64,000 nucleotides of DNA from NCBI RefSeq assembly GCF_000758165.1, contig NZ_JNUP01000049.1, positions 103,706 to 167,705 on the forward strand. Reading direction: 5' to 3'. Positions 51,760 through 60,844 of the stretch are shown here, one piece after another; the stretch's first letter is position 1, and each line of letters opens with the position of its first letter. The translations under genes were made by a program, and so were the position numbers. Below the pieces are notes generated by a model, which was not told the DNA's origin, ran no database searches, and saw only the letters and a program-made list of their open reading frames with translations. This DNA is from Spirochaeta lutea. GTDB lineage: Bacteria > Spirochaetota > Spirochaetia > DSM-27196 > Salinispiraceae.

Positions 51760-53877
51760 ATGAGGGAATTTTTCTTACTGAGCTTTCCCATAATCATTGT
51801 GTTTGTAGGGCCCATGTGGTGGGAGATCCACCGGCGGGCCGAGTACGGGAAGCGTTCCCGCAGCCTGCTTTTTTCTCTGCTCTGTTTTCTCGGCGCCGGG
51901 GCGGTCTCGGTGGTTCAGTATTTGGGGGTTATACCGGCCCTGCCCATGGCCGGAGTGCTTACTACCGGGCTCTTGAGCCTCCTGTACTTCGGTGCCCTGC
52001 TGCTCCTGGAATTTTCGGTACATCGCCAGCGGATACGGGACAGTTTTTTATCCGATGATTTCCGCTCCCAGATGGCCAAGCTGGTTCCCAGCTGGATACT
52101 CTTCGGCACGGCGATTGTGCTTGGCGGGGTGGTGATGGTATTGAAGCTTGCCGGGGTGGAGTTGTCGAAAACCCTGGCCGACCTGTTCTTTATTGTCGGG
52201 TTCATCGGCCTGTTGGCCGGGGTTGGGATCAGCGCCGGTATCGGTGCGGGTATTCTCTTCGGGTTCCAGGCCGGAATCGTACGAAAAAAGGCCTACCCCT
52301 TTATCTGGTACGGGATCATCATGGGGATTGCCGTGGTCCGGGGAGTGGCCCAGGGCAAGGATGATTATGCCGTGCTGCTCCTGGGGCTGCATGCTCTATT
52401 GGCATACCGGATTTTTGAGGAGTATTTCTTTGCCCGGTTCATTCACCTGAACGACCTCTTTAACCGCCTGCAGGATTCGATTCGAGTACGGAACGAGTTG
52501 GTAGACCGGATCATCCACTCCCCCTTGGAGGAGGATCATCTGGTTGTTCAGGGCATGTTTGAGGAGTCCATAGCCTCCTCCCAGAAGGAGGCTACCCTGC
52601 CCCAGTACCGGGTGACGGGTGCCGTATTGTACCGGAGGGTCGGCCAGGAGTTCGTGGTTGAGTTCCCCGAATACGTGTACGGTTTCGCCGTGCCCCTCTA
52701 TGAGAACGAACTGATCCGCAAGCTAACCCGGGAACAGCTGGTATCCAAGCTGCAAACCGAGACATACCCGGCACAGGGGGCCCCGGTTTCTTCCGGCCTC
52801 GGGGAGGGTAAAAACTTCGGAAAACCAGCCTTTCAGCAGATGCTCCAGAGCCGTGAGGTCGTGAAGATCAGAGATCTCCCGAGCTGCTTCAAGGGGCTCA
52901 TATCCTTTGTTGCCCTGTATCCCGTGGTGGATCAGGACGAGGTTACGGGGTGCCTTGTGGTGTACAAGGACAGCTTCTACGATATGTTTCCCCAGGAGGA
53001 TAAGATCCTCCGGACCCTGGCGGGAAACCTCAGCACGGTGTTTAACATCATGGTCGGAAAGCAGCTTCAGGAGGAACGCAACCGGCTGCAGGGCGAGATG
53101 AATATTGCCACCAATATTCAGACCTCCATTCTTCCCAGAGAATTCGCCCTCCAAGGCTACCGCATTGCGGCCTCCATGGAAACCGCAACCGAGGTCGGCG
53201 GGGACGTGTACGACTGGGTTCCCGGGCCGGGGGGTAATTACCTGGCCATTGGGGATGTATCCGGTCACGGGTTGCCCGCAGGTATCATGGCCTTGATCCA
53301 GATGTCGGCCTTCCACGGCGCTGTTCAGACCGCCAGCCGGATGGATCGGGAGCTCTCCGCTCCGGAGCTCTACAATGTGGTGAACCGGGTTCTCTGCACC
53401 ATAAACAGGGACCGCATCGGAGCGGACAAGTTCATGACCGCCAACTACTTTGTAGAGAAGGACGGAAGCTTCAGCCATGCCGGGGCCCATGAAATCGCCC
53501 TGATATACCGGGCTCGGGAAGACCGCGTTCAGGAAATCCATGATACCGTCAGCCGTACGGGCTTTCTGGGTATCTCCGAGTTCATTAATGCAGATACCTC
53601 TGCAGGGACGTTCTCCCTAGAAGAAGGGGATGTGCTTCTGTTGTACACCGATGGAATTATCGAAGCCAAGGACCGGAGCGACGGGCAGTTCGGAATTCCC
53701 GGGGTTAGCCGGATCTTGTCCGATCATGCCAAGGAGGAACCCGGGGACATCATCCGGCATCTCCGGGAGGCGGTTCGGGGATTCGCCGAGGATGGTGATC
53801 TGGCCCGCCACGGAGGCAGTTTTGCCGATGATATTACCCTAGTGGTTATCAAGCGGGATGGATCGGCGGCGTCCTAG
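51760..53877 (+). CDS. Seven-helix membrane PP2C (SpoIIE/RsbU-type) phosphatase
   Basis: A 705-residue protein with seven hydrophobic helices in residues 1-230, a GAF-like sensor region (about 250-430) and a PP2C/SpoIIE phosphatase domain (about 440-700). Metal-binding motifs include EVGGDVYDW, AIGDVSGHGLPAGIMA near residue 495, LLLYTDGIIEAKD and GSFADDITLVV. It would dephosphorylate the STAS protein encoded two genes upstream, closing the partner-switch cycle. The input is probably membrane- or ligand-sensed. AAAGGGGG precedes the ATG. Confidence 0.9.
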   Translation: MREFFLLSFPIIIVFVGPMWWEIHRRAEYGKRSRSLLFSLLCFLGAGAVSVVQYLGVIPALPMAGVLTTGLLSLLYFGALLLLEFSVHRQRIRDSFLSDDFRSQMAKLVPSWILFGTAIVLGGVVMVLKLAGVELSKTLADLFFIVGFIGLLAGVGISAGIGAGILFGFQAGIVRKKAYPFIWYGIIMGIAVVRGVAQGKDDYAVLLLGLHALLAYRIFEEYFFARFIHLNDLFNRLQDSIRVRNELVDRIIHSPLEEDHLVVQGMFEESIASSQKEATLPQYRVTGAVLYRRVGQEFVVEFPEYVYGFAVPLYENELIRKLTREQLVSKLQTETYPAQGAPVSSGLGEGKNFGKPAFQQMLQSREVVKIRDLPSCFKGLISFVALYPVVDQDEVTGCLVVYKDSFYDMFPQEDKILRTLAGNLSTVFNIMVGKQLQEERNRLQGEMNIATNIQTSILPREFALQGYRIAASMETATEVGGDVYDWVPGPGGNYLAIGDVSGHGLPAGIMALIQMSAFHGAVQTASRMDRELSAPELYNVVNRVLCTINRDRIGADKFMTANYFVEKDGSFSHAGAHEIALIYRAREDRVQEIHDTVSRTGFLGISEFINADTSAGTFSLEEGDVLLLYTDGIIEAKDRSDGQFGIPGVSRILSDHAKEEPGDIIRHLREAVRGFAEDGDLARHGGSFADDITLVVIKRDGSAAS

Positions 53878-53920
53878 AGGGGCCTGAAAATTCCTAAATA
53901 GCAAATATCACTACTATGTG

Positions 53921-53954
53921 GATAGTCCCGGGTCCTAGCCGGGGCTATCTTTAT
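53921..53954 (+). terminator. Terminator after the partner-switch operon
   Basis: GATAGTCCCGG, 7-base loop, CCGGGGCTATC (11 bp, one G-U pair) then TTTAT. The T-run is short. Confidence 0.65.
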
Positions 53955-53958
53955 CGCC

Positions 53959-53986
53959 TAAACTTTACAGCTCGGCAAGACGATGC
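53959..53986 (+). promoter_or_regulatory. Sigma-28 (FliA)-like promoter for chemoreceptor gene
   Basis: TAAACTTT (53959-53966), 12 bases, GACGATGC (53979-53986), compared with TAAAGTTT-N11-GCCGATAA: 7 of 8 and 5 of 8 matches including the CGAT core. It lies about 84 bases before the chemoreceptor ATG. Confidence 0.4.
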
Positions 53987-54069
53987 TACTGTTAGGGAGG
54001 GTGGGGTTCGGTTCGATCCTGGAATTGGGATAATGACCGGACCCTGGGTACTCTGTAGTTGGGGGACAA

Positions 54070-56283
54070 ATGAAAATATCTCAAAAAATCGGTCTTATGA
54101 TCGCTATTGTTATACTGCTTTTCTCGGGGTTGTTGGTCGGGGAGGTGGTACTAAAACGGGTTTCCGCCCAGTATCTGGCGCTTCGCCAGGAGTTTGTTGA
54201 GCTGGAAAACCAGATGCTGCGGCTCCTGGCTACGGCCAAGGATCTCCTGATCACCGAACACGACATTGTTGATCCCTACCAGCAGTTCATTGCCCAGCGT
54301 AAGGTGGTGAGGGAACATCTGGCTGCACTCCCGGACCACGGGAGCTTCGGGCTTATTTCCGGAACCCTCTTAGAGGATTTTGAGCGGCTCCAGGCAGTAC
54401 AGAAGGATACGGAGGTTCGGTTTGCCCGGGTAGATCAGACCATGAGCCAGATATTGGCTAATCAGACCGATCTCCGGAATATCCGGAAGCGCGGTGTGTT
54501 TCGGATCCGTCTGGATTTAGCAGCCATCGACAGCGGCAGTCCCCTGAATTACTATCTGAATGAGGCTATCGGGACCATCACCCGGAGCCAGTACAATTTT
54601 GAGGACGCAGCCCTGCCCCTGTCCAACCGCATCCGTCAGGGGCTTTTCGAACAGAATGAGACGTTCGAACGTATTTCGAGTCTTATTACCCTCATCGGTA
54701 CGGCGGTTATTATAATCCTCAGCACCATCATTGCCATTCCCTTTACCCGCCGCTTCGCGGCCCGGGTCCGGCATATTGAGGCCGTTATGGGCCGGGCCAA
54801 GGAGCGGGATATCCGGTCCCGGGTACAGGTTCGCGGCCACGATGAGGTTGAGTCTCTCGGGAACGGGTTGAACAGTGTTCTGAACTCCATGACGGAGTTT
54901 TTGGACCATGCTCAGAAGGTGTCCCAGGGGATAAACGATATGAACCAGGTGTTAGCCTCCAGTTCCACCGAATCAACCGCCGCCCTGAACGAGATCTCCA
55001 AGAATGTTGAATCCATGAACGAGCAGTTCGCAAAACTGAATTCTATGATTGAACGGGGAGCCAAGGAGGTCAGCGAACTCCGTCAATCCCTGGCGGGTCT
55101 GACCGAGGATGTAAACCACCAGGCAGCCATCGTGGCCCAGTCCACCAAGGATGCCCACGAGATTAACAGTGAGATAAAGACCGTGCATCAGGTCAGCCAG
55201 GAGCGGGCCCGGGAGAGCGAAGAACTGAAGCTGGTTACCGTGGAGGGGGGTGAACGGGTTGAATCCACCGCCCTGATCATCGACGAGGTGAACGCAGAGA
55301 TTGAATCCATTCTGGAAATCATTGACCTTATAAACCACATCGCCGACCAGACAAATCTACTCTCCCTGAACGCCGCCATCGAAAGCGCCCATGCCGGTGA
55401 GGCCGGGAAGGGGTTCGCGGTGGTGGCCCAGGAGATCCAGAAGCTGGCTGAATCCACCGGGGAGAACTCCGCCCGGATTACCGACAGCCTCCGCTCCATT
55501 ACCGAGAAGATTCAGGATGCCAAACGCCTTTCATCCAAGAGCATGGACGCCTTCGGACAGATTCAGGACTCGGTTCAGGTGTTCGCCAAGGAAATGCTGG
55601 GTATCCGGGACCGGATGGACGGCCTGTCGAATTCCAGCCGGGACATCCAGACGGTTAACGACGAGTTGAAGTCTCTTACCGACAGCATTGCCGAGCGTTC
55701 CATGAGCATGAGCAGCGGGGCAAGCAGTATCGAGCAGGTAATGGAAAATACCTCAGCCTATTCGGGCTCCATTCTTCAGGGGGTCAGGGAGATTGACTCC
55801 GGAGCAAAGGATGTGCTGGCCTCCATGGTTGAGGTGCAGGATATGGCGGTGCGCAGCAAGGACCAGGTGTCCACCCTCGCGGGTATTATCGGATCCTACC
55901 GGTACCAGGACGGCGAAGATGGAGAATCCGACAGCGAAACCATTCCAGCCAATACCACGGCTGAACCCAACAAGGCTGATGAGCCGGTACGCCATGAGAT
56001 AAAGTCCGTAAAACCCGCCCCCGCCCCCGCCCCCGCCCGAGAGGCCGGGACACAGGAGAAGACCTCGGCCTCTTCCGGGAATTCCAGGCCGTCGGAGTCG
56101 GGTAACACCCGGGAGCGGGTTCAGGACCTGGAGACCTTCATGAGCGGATCCCGGATGACGGGGGGCCAGGCTCCTCGGGAAGGATCGGGGCAACAAGCGG
56201 AGAAGGACAACGGGGAATCGGAGGGTGCCTCCCTGGAGGTTCTGCGGATAGACCACGGAAATTCGGACAGCGAGAAGCCATAG
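54070..56283 (+). CDS. Methyl-accepting chemotaxis protein with long disordered tail
   Basis: Chemoreceptor of 737 residues. It has a first membrane helix (9-29), a helical periplasmic domain, a second helix around 195-220 ([18 protein letters not shown]) and a HAMP region. The signalling coiled coil has tip [20 protein letters not shown] near residue 430. Unlike the first MCP it ends in a ~115-residue low-complexity tail ([11 protein letters not shown], then Ser/Gly/Glu-rich) with no CheR pentapeptide. GGGGGAC precedes the ATG. Its stop TAG is the start of a mini-element copy. Confidence 0.92.
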   Translation: MKISQKIGLMIAIVILLFSGLLVGEVVLKRVSAQYLALRQEFVELENQMLRLLATAKDLLITEHDIVDPYQQFIAQRKVVREHLAALPDHGSFGLISGTLLEDFERLQAVQKDTEVRFARVDQTMSQILANQTDLRNIRKRGVFRIRLDLAAIDSGSPLNYYLNEAIGTITRSQYNFEDAALPLSNRIRQGLFEQNETFERISSLITLIGTAVIIILSTIIAIPFTRRFAARVRHIEAVMGRAKERDIRSRVQVRGHDEVESLGNGLNSVLNSMTEFLDHAQKVSQGINDMNQVLASSSTESTAALNEISKNVESMNEQFAKLNSMIERGAKEVSELRQSLAGLTEDVNHQAAIVAQSTKDAHEINSEIKTVHQVSQERARESEELKLVTVEGGERVESTALIIDEVNAEIESILEIIDLINHIADQTNLLSLNAAIESAHAGEAGKGFAVVAQEIQKLAESTGENSARITDSLRSITEKIQDAKRLSSKSMDAFGQIQDSVQVFAKEMLGIRDRMDGLSNSSRDIQTVNDELKSLTDSIAERSMSMSSGASSIEQVMENTSAYSGSILQGVREIDSGAKDVLASMVEVQDMAVRSKDQVSTLAGIIGSYRYQDGEDGESDSETIPANTTAEPNKADEPVRHEIKSVKPAPAPAPAREAGTQEKTSASSGNSRPSESGNTRERVQDLETFMSGSRMTGGQAPREGSGQQAEKDNGESEGASLEVLRIDHGNSDSEKP

Positions 56284-56297
56284 AATCACCCCGGAAC
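56281..56297 (+). repeat. GAATCACCCCGGAACA mini-element after MCP stop
   Basis: TAGAATCACCCCGGAACAG, where TAG is the stop codon of the chemoreceptor gene. It matches the copy at 50865 over GAATCACCCCGGAACA. Confidence 0.5.
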
Positions 56298-56317
56298 AGA
56301 AAAAACGAATATTCAGA

Positions 56318-56364
56318 CCGGACAGTACGAGCCCAGGAGGGGTATTGTCCGGTTTTTTTATTTT
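56318..56364 (+). terminator. Intrinsic terminator after chemoreceptor gene
   Basis: CCGGACAGTAC / GTATTGTCCGG, an 11-bp stem with one G-U pair, followed by TTTTTTTATTTT. Confidence 0.88.
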
Positions 56365-56478
56365 ATGGTGGATAGTAGGCGGAAAATTGAATATTTTCTG
56401 ACCCAACGGTTACCGTTACCAAAACCCCGCTGCCGCGGACTTGCGGAGCGGGACTGCAGCAATACTAAGGAGAAACAC

Positions 56479-57174
56479 ATGGCAATTGTGCAGTTGAAGG
56501 ACGTACACAAGAAGTACCCCCTGGGGAAAACCGAGGTTCATGCGGTTCGAGGGGTCAGCTTCGAGATTATGAAGGGTGATTTTATTTCCATCGCCGGACC
56601 ATCGGGATCGGGAAAATCGACCATACTGAATATGCTCGGATGCATTGATGTTCCCACCGACGGGTCGGTGGTTCTCAACGGTGTGGAGACCAAGGATCTC
56701 TCGGATAAGGAGATTACACGGCTCCGCCATCAGTTCATCGGTTTTATTTTCCAGAGTTTTAACCTGGTTCCGGTGTTGAACGTCTACGAGAATATTGAGT
56801 TCCCCCTGTTATTGGGTAAGGAAAAGATGTCTCAGGCAGAGAAGACCCAGTGGATTGATTTCCTCATTGAACAGGTGGGCCTAACCCAGTGGAGAAATCA
56901 CCGGCCCAATGAACTATCGGGAGGACAGCGCCAGCGGGTGGCCATCGCCCGGGCTCTGGTAACCAAGCCGGAGGTTGTACTGGCCGATGAGCCCACGGCT
57001 AACCTGGACAGCGCGACCGGGGAGGCTATTATCGAGCTGATGAAGAAGATAAACCGCGAGCAGGAGACTACCTTTATTTTCTCCACCCACGATACCACCA
57101 TTGTGGATATCGCGGATCATATTATCCGCCTTCATGACGGTCAGATTGCCCAGGAAGAGCGAAGGGAGCGTTAA
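56479..57174 (+). CDS. ABC transporter ATP-binding protein (LolD/MacB type)
   Basis: A 231-residue cytoplasmic ATPase of the lipoprotein-release/MacB class. Walker A is GPSGSGKST near residue 40, Q-loop FIFQSFNLVPVLNVYENIE, signature LSGGQRQR near 146, Walker B VVLADEPTANLDS. The start at 56479 follows AAGGAGA; an in-frame upstream ATG at 56365 would begin in the terminator tail. One base separates it from the first permease gene, so the five genes to 62374 look like one operon. Confidence 0.9.
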   Translation: MAIVQLKDVHKKYPLGKTEVHAVRGVSFEIMKGDFISIAGPSGSGKSTILNMLGCIDVPTDGSVVLNGVETKDLSDKEITRLRHQFIGFIFQSFNLVPVLNVYENIEFPLLLGKEKMSQAEKTQWIDFLIEQVGLTQWRNHRPNELSGGQRQRVAIARALVTKPEVVLADEPTANLDSATGEAIIELMKKINREQETTFIFSTHDTTIVDIADHIIRLHDGQIAQEERRER

Positions 57175-57175
57175 T

Positions 57176-58687
57176 ATGCCTATTCTATTGCGTATTGCCC
57201 TCCGGAATCTCCGGGAGCATAAGGGGAAAACCCTGATTGTGGGTACCCTCATAGCCCTGGGTGTGCTGATGCTGATTTTGGGCAATTCCCTATTGGCCAC
57301 CGCGGCTGAGGGAACGAGGAAATCTATAATCGATAACTATACCGCCCATGTGATGGTGCGGGCCAAGAGTGATACGCCGGTCTCCATTGCCGGCGCCGGC
57401 GGTTTTACTGGGGATATTACGGGGAAGACCATCCCCAACTACTCCCGGGTGTATGACATTGCAACCTCAATCCCGGAGGTGGGTCAGGCAAATCCCCAGA
57501 TTACCTACTTCGCCCGGATTGATTACAGCACAGAAAATCAGAATCAGGGCGCTATTGCACCGATCTTCGGGATCGAGCCGGATACCTACCAGTCCATGTT
57601 CACTGAAAACATCGAGGTTCTGGAAGGACGCTTTCTCGAGCCCGGGGAACAGGGAATCGTGCTGCCTGAGCAGACCGTAGCGGATATCCGGGAGAACCTC
57701 GAAATTGATGTGCAGGTAGGGGACGAGCTGAAGCTGCAAAGCGGCGGCGAGAGCTCCGGGCTGAACATCCGCCGGCTTCCCCTGGTTGGTGTCTACCGGT
57801 TTGCCGTGGATAATGCCGCCCTGTCGGGCTTCGCCTTTGTGGATGCCCAGAGTGTTCGTTCCATGGCCGGTCTCGTGGTCGGGACCAGTGCGATCATTGA
57901 GATTGATGAGGCGGACACTACCCTGCTGAACGAGGCGGGTATCTTCGGAGAAGAGGACCTTTTCGGCGAGGATAGTCTCTTTGGCGGGACCGATTCGGAC
58001 CTGAGTCAACAGGAGAGCCTGGGGACGGATTTCAGCGAGGAAGGCCTCTTGGGGATCCTCGGGGATACCTCCCAGCGGGAATCCCTCAGCCAGCCGGATT
58101 CCGGGGCGTGGAGCTACCTGTTGCTGCGCTTGGATAGCCTGGAGCAGGCTCCCGGGGTTATCAGCCAGCTAAATGCAGCCTTCGAGGAGGCGGAGATTGC
58201 CGCTGAAGCGGTGGATTGGGCAACCGCCTCGGGGGGCGTAGCGACCTTCAATCAGGCCTTCGGCATCTTTTTTAACGTGGTTGTCCTGATAATCACCATC
58301 GTCTCCGTCATCATCATTATGAATACCCTGGTCATCTCGGTTATCGAGCGTACCAGCGAGATCGGGACTATGCGGGCCCTGGGGGCACAACGGAAGTTTA
58401 TCCGCCGGATGTTCATCCTCGAGACCATGAGTATATCTGTGGTGTTTGGAATGATAGGTCTGGGACTCGGCGCCCTGCTTGTGGGCATATTTAACGCCAC
58501 AGGGCTTACAGCGCCCAATGCCTTTTTCGAGATTATTTTTGGAGGCGAAACCCTGCGGCCCGTGTTGACCTTCGGGGCTGTGTTCCAGGCTCTGCTGATG
58601 ATGCTGGGAATCGGCTACCTATCCAGCCTGTACCCGGTATCGGTGGCACTGAAGATACAGCCCGTCAAGGCCATTGCGGTATCCTAA
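57176..58687 (+). CDS. FtsX-like ABC permease (LolC/E-MacB type) with acidic insert
   Basis: Inner-membrane permease of 503 residues with one N-terminal helix (LIVGTLIALGVLMLILGNSL), a large periplasmic domain and three C-terminal helices (VVVLIITIVSVIIIMNTLV, SVVFGMIGLGLGALLVGIF, LMMLGIGYLSSLYPVSVAL). Within the periplasmic domain residues ~255-300 form an acidic insert with EEDLFGEDSLFGG, a motif that recurs in the barrel protein at 60845. It pairs with the next permease as in LolCE. GGGAG precedes the ATG. Confidence 0.88.
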   Translation: MPILLRIALRNLREHKGKTLIVGTLIALGVLMLILGNSLLATAAEGTRKSIIDNYTAHVMVRAKSDTPVSIAGAGGFTGDITGKTIPNYSRVYDIATSIPEVGQANPQITYFARIDYSTENQNQGAIAPIFGIEPDTYQSMFTENIEVLEGRFLEPGEQGIVLPEQTVADIRENLEIDVQVGDELKLQSGGESSGLNIRRLPLVGVYRFAVDNAALSGFAFVDAQSVRSMAGLVVGTSAIIEIDEADTTLLNEAGIFGEEDLFGEDSLFGGTDSDLSQQESLGTDFSEEGLLGILGDTSQRESLSQPDSGAWSYLLLRLDSLEQAPGVISQLNAAFEEAEIAAEAVDWATASGGVATFNQAFGIFFNVVVLIITIVSVIIIMNTLVISVIERTSEIGTMRALGAQRKFIRRMFILETMSISVVFGMIGLGLGALLVGIFNATGLTAPNAFFEIIFGGETLRPVLTFGAVFQALLMMLGIGYLSSLYPVSVALKIQPVKAIAVS

Positions 58688-58699
58688 GGAGCGAACCAT

Positions 58700-60010
58700 A
58701 TGAAGTACTTACAAATTGCGTTTAGAAACCTGAATAGACAGAAAAAACGGTCCATCCTCCTGGGAGGCGCTATCGGCTTCGGTATTATGATCATTACCCT
58801 GGTGAACGGATTCACCGCCGGTGCCGTTTCCAATGTGAAGGAGAACTTTTCCTACCTCTTGGCGGGGCACATTTACATCTCCGAGCAGACGAAGCGGGAC
58901 GACGGCGAGGTGCTTACGGTCTTTGAAGACCAGAAGCCGGTCACCCAGGTGTTGCAGCAGCTTGCCATTTCCGAGGAGCGGTTGAAACGGCGGAGCGATT
59001 TTTACGGGGATTTTATCTTTAACGGCCGTTCGGCTGGGCAGAATGTGATCGGGGTTGATTGGGCGGCGGAGCCGACCCTCCAGGAGCGGATGAAGCTGGT
59101 GGAGGGGTCTGTTGCCCAGGCCAAGGACGATGTCCGGGGTATTATCATAAGTGAACAGATTGCCCAGCGACTTGACCTGACCCTGGGAGACGACCTAACG
59201 GTGCGGATGCAAACCGTTACCGGCCAACAGAATGTGGGAACCCTGGTGGTACGGGGAATCATGGCCGACCCGGGAATTTTGGGGTCCATTTCGGCCTATG
59301 CCGACATCAGAACGGTGAACCGGCTTCTGAATATACCGGAAGATAGCTTCCAATCCCTCAACATTACCCTGGATGGTCTGGAGCTGGTAGACGGAGTCAC
59401 AAACCGGATTTATGCGGAACTCGGCAAGGCCGTGCAAGTAGCCGAACGTGGCGAGCGTGAAGGGTTCAACTTGGATAATATCAGCTTCACCTATCAGGAC
59501 GAGCCCGAGCCTGAGTGGAGCGGAACCCGGTACCGGATTCAGAATATCAACGACTTTACCAGCCAGATCGACCAGCTTTCTGCTACCCTGAACGGGGTAG
59601 GACTGGGAATCCTGGTGGTGCTCATCCTGATTACCATGGTGGGGGTAACCAATACCTTCCGGATGATCATGTATGAGCGGGTAAAGGAGATCGGGACCAT
59701 GCGGGCCATCGGTATGCAGCGGGGCGGGGTTCGGAAGATTTTTATCTACGAGGCCTTTTCCCTGGGTACCTTCGGGTATTTCGCCGGGGTACTCCTGGCA
59801 TTGCTGGTTTCCCTGGTATTGGGTTTGTTTTCCATTCCCAGTGATAATGCATTCTCGTTGTTCACCCTGAACGGCCAGCTGACATTCCCCATGCAAATCG
59901 GGAGCATGATTTTTAACTACCTGTTGATTGTCGGACTTACGGTTTTGGCGGCGTCCTTCCCTGCAAACAAGGCGTCCAAGCTGCAGCCGGCCGACGCATT
60001 ACGGGCTTAG
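58700..60010 (+). CDS. FtsX-like ABC permease (LolC/E-MacB type)
   Basis: Second permease, 436 residues with the same four-helix plan: a first helix near 17-37 (RSILLGGAIGFGIMIITLV), a periplasmic MacB-like domain, then helices near 290-430 (LGILVVLILITMVGVTNTF, GYFAGVLLALLVSLVLGLF, IFNYLLIVGLTVLAASF). YERVKEIGTMRAIGMQRGG is the coupling-helix region that touches the ATPase. It lacks the acidic insert of the first permease, so the two are likely to form a heterodimer. AAGGAGC precedes the ATG. Confidence 0.88.
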   Translation: MKYLQIAFRNLNRQKKRSILLGGAIGFGIMIITLVNGFTAGAVSNVKENFSYLLAGHIYISEQTKRDDGEVLTVFEDQKPVTQVLQQLAISEERLKRRSDFYGDFIFNGRSAGQNVIGVDWAAEPTLQERMKLVEGSVAQAKDDVRGIIISEQIAQRLDLTLGDDLTVRMQTVTGQQNVGTLVVRGIMADPGILGSISAYADIRTVNRLLNIPEDSFQSLNITLDGLELVDGVTNRIYAELGKAVQVAERGEREGFNLDNISFTYQDEPEPEWSGTRYRIQNINDFTSQIDQLSATLNGVGLGILVVLILITMVGVTNTFRMIMYERVKEIGTMRAIGMQRGGVRKIFIYEAFSLGTFGYFAGVLLALLVSLVLGLFSIPSDNAFSLFTLNGQLTFPMQIGSMIFNYLLIVGLTVLAASFPANKASKLQPADALRA

Positions 60011-60073
60011 GTGGATGGCTCGGCCGGGGGAAGAGAAAATCCCCGGTACGGGCGAATTTTTTAGGAGTACTAT

Positions 60074-60835
60074 ATGAAAAAGAAAAACATAATATTGTTA
60101 CTGATCCTCTTGGTCAGTGTAGGAGTCGGCACTACCTGGGCTCAGACCCAGCCGGATTTTGTTGCAATTCTACAGAGCATTGATGAGTTTGGATCTTATC
60201 AAGAAACGGATTTCACCGCCGAGTACACGGTGATAAGCGAGAAACCCGGTGAGGAACGGAGCATTTTTAAGACAAGAATTTTCCGACGGGACGGAGAGGA
60301 TAAATTTCTCCTCTTGATTCTGGAGCCGGCACTACGGAAGGGAGAGGGATACCTCCAGGTGGGTGATACCGGTTGGAGCTATGATCCCGAGAGCCGGGAG
60401 TTCGCTATCTTCAGTCTGAAGGAAAACTTTCAGGATTCTGAAGCCCGGAACAGCGACTTTGCCGGCACCAAGGTGAGTGATAACTACGATGTTACCGACT
60501 GGTCGGAGGAGCGTCTCGGAGCCTTTGATGTATGGCAGCTTACCTTGAAGGCCAAAAACGATACCGTTGCCTATCCGACCACCAAGCTCTGGGTGCGCCG
60601 GGATAACTACCTGGTACTCAAACAGGAGGACTACAGCCTGTCGGACCGGTTGATGCGGACGAGTTACTTCCCATCCTACGCCAGGTCCGGAGGATACTAC
60701 GTACCTACCAAGATGCTGTTTCTTGACAACTTGAATGAGGGCGAACGAACCGAGGTAACGGTTCGGAATATCAGTTTTAATACCATTCCGGATTCGGTCT
60801 TTACCAGGACCTATCTCGAACGGGTCAACCGGTAG
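60074..60835 (+). CDS. LolA-like periplasmic outer-membrane lipoprotein-sorting protein
   Basis: A 253-residue exported protein with a cleavable signal peptide (MKKKNIILLLILLVSVGVGT, cut near TWAQ). The mature part has the half-barrel pattern of LolA_like proteins: FTAEYTVISEKPGEERSIF, RRDGEDKFLLLILEPALRKG, GYLQVGDTGWSYDPESRE, YPTTKLWVRRDNYLVLKQED. Placed between the LolCDE-like transporter and a barrel protein, it probably carries a lipid or lipoprotein across the periplasm (inference). Confidence 0.85.
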   Translation: MKKKNIILLLILLVSVGVGTTWAQTQPDFVAILQSIDEFGSYQETDFTAEYTVISEKPGEERSIFKTRIFRRDGEDKFLLLILEPALRKGEGYLQVGDTGWSYDPESREFAIFSLKENFQDSEARNSDFAGTKVSDNYDVTDWSEERLGAFDVWQLTLKAKNDTVAYPTTKLWVRRDNYLVLKQEDYSLSDRLMRTSYFPSYARSGGYYVPTKMLFLDNLNEGERTEVTVRNISFNTIPDSVFTRTYLERVNR

Positions 60836-60844
60836 GAGGTCAGG

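Noticed and set aside
53955..54069. c-di-GMP riboswitch in the leader of the chemoreceptor gene
   Set aside because: The leader has some paired segments (CCTAAAC / GTTAGG), but the conserved GEMM core and its tetraloop/receptor are not present.
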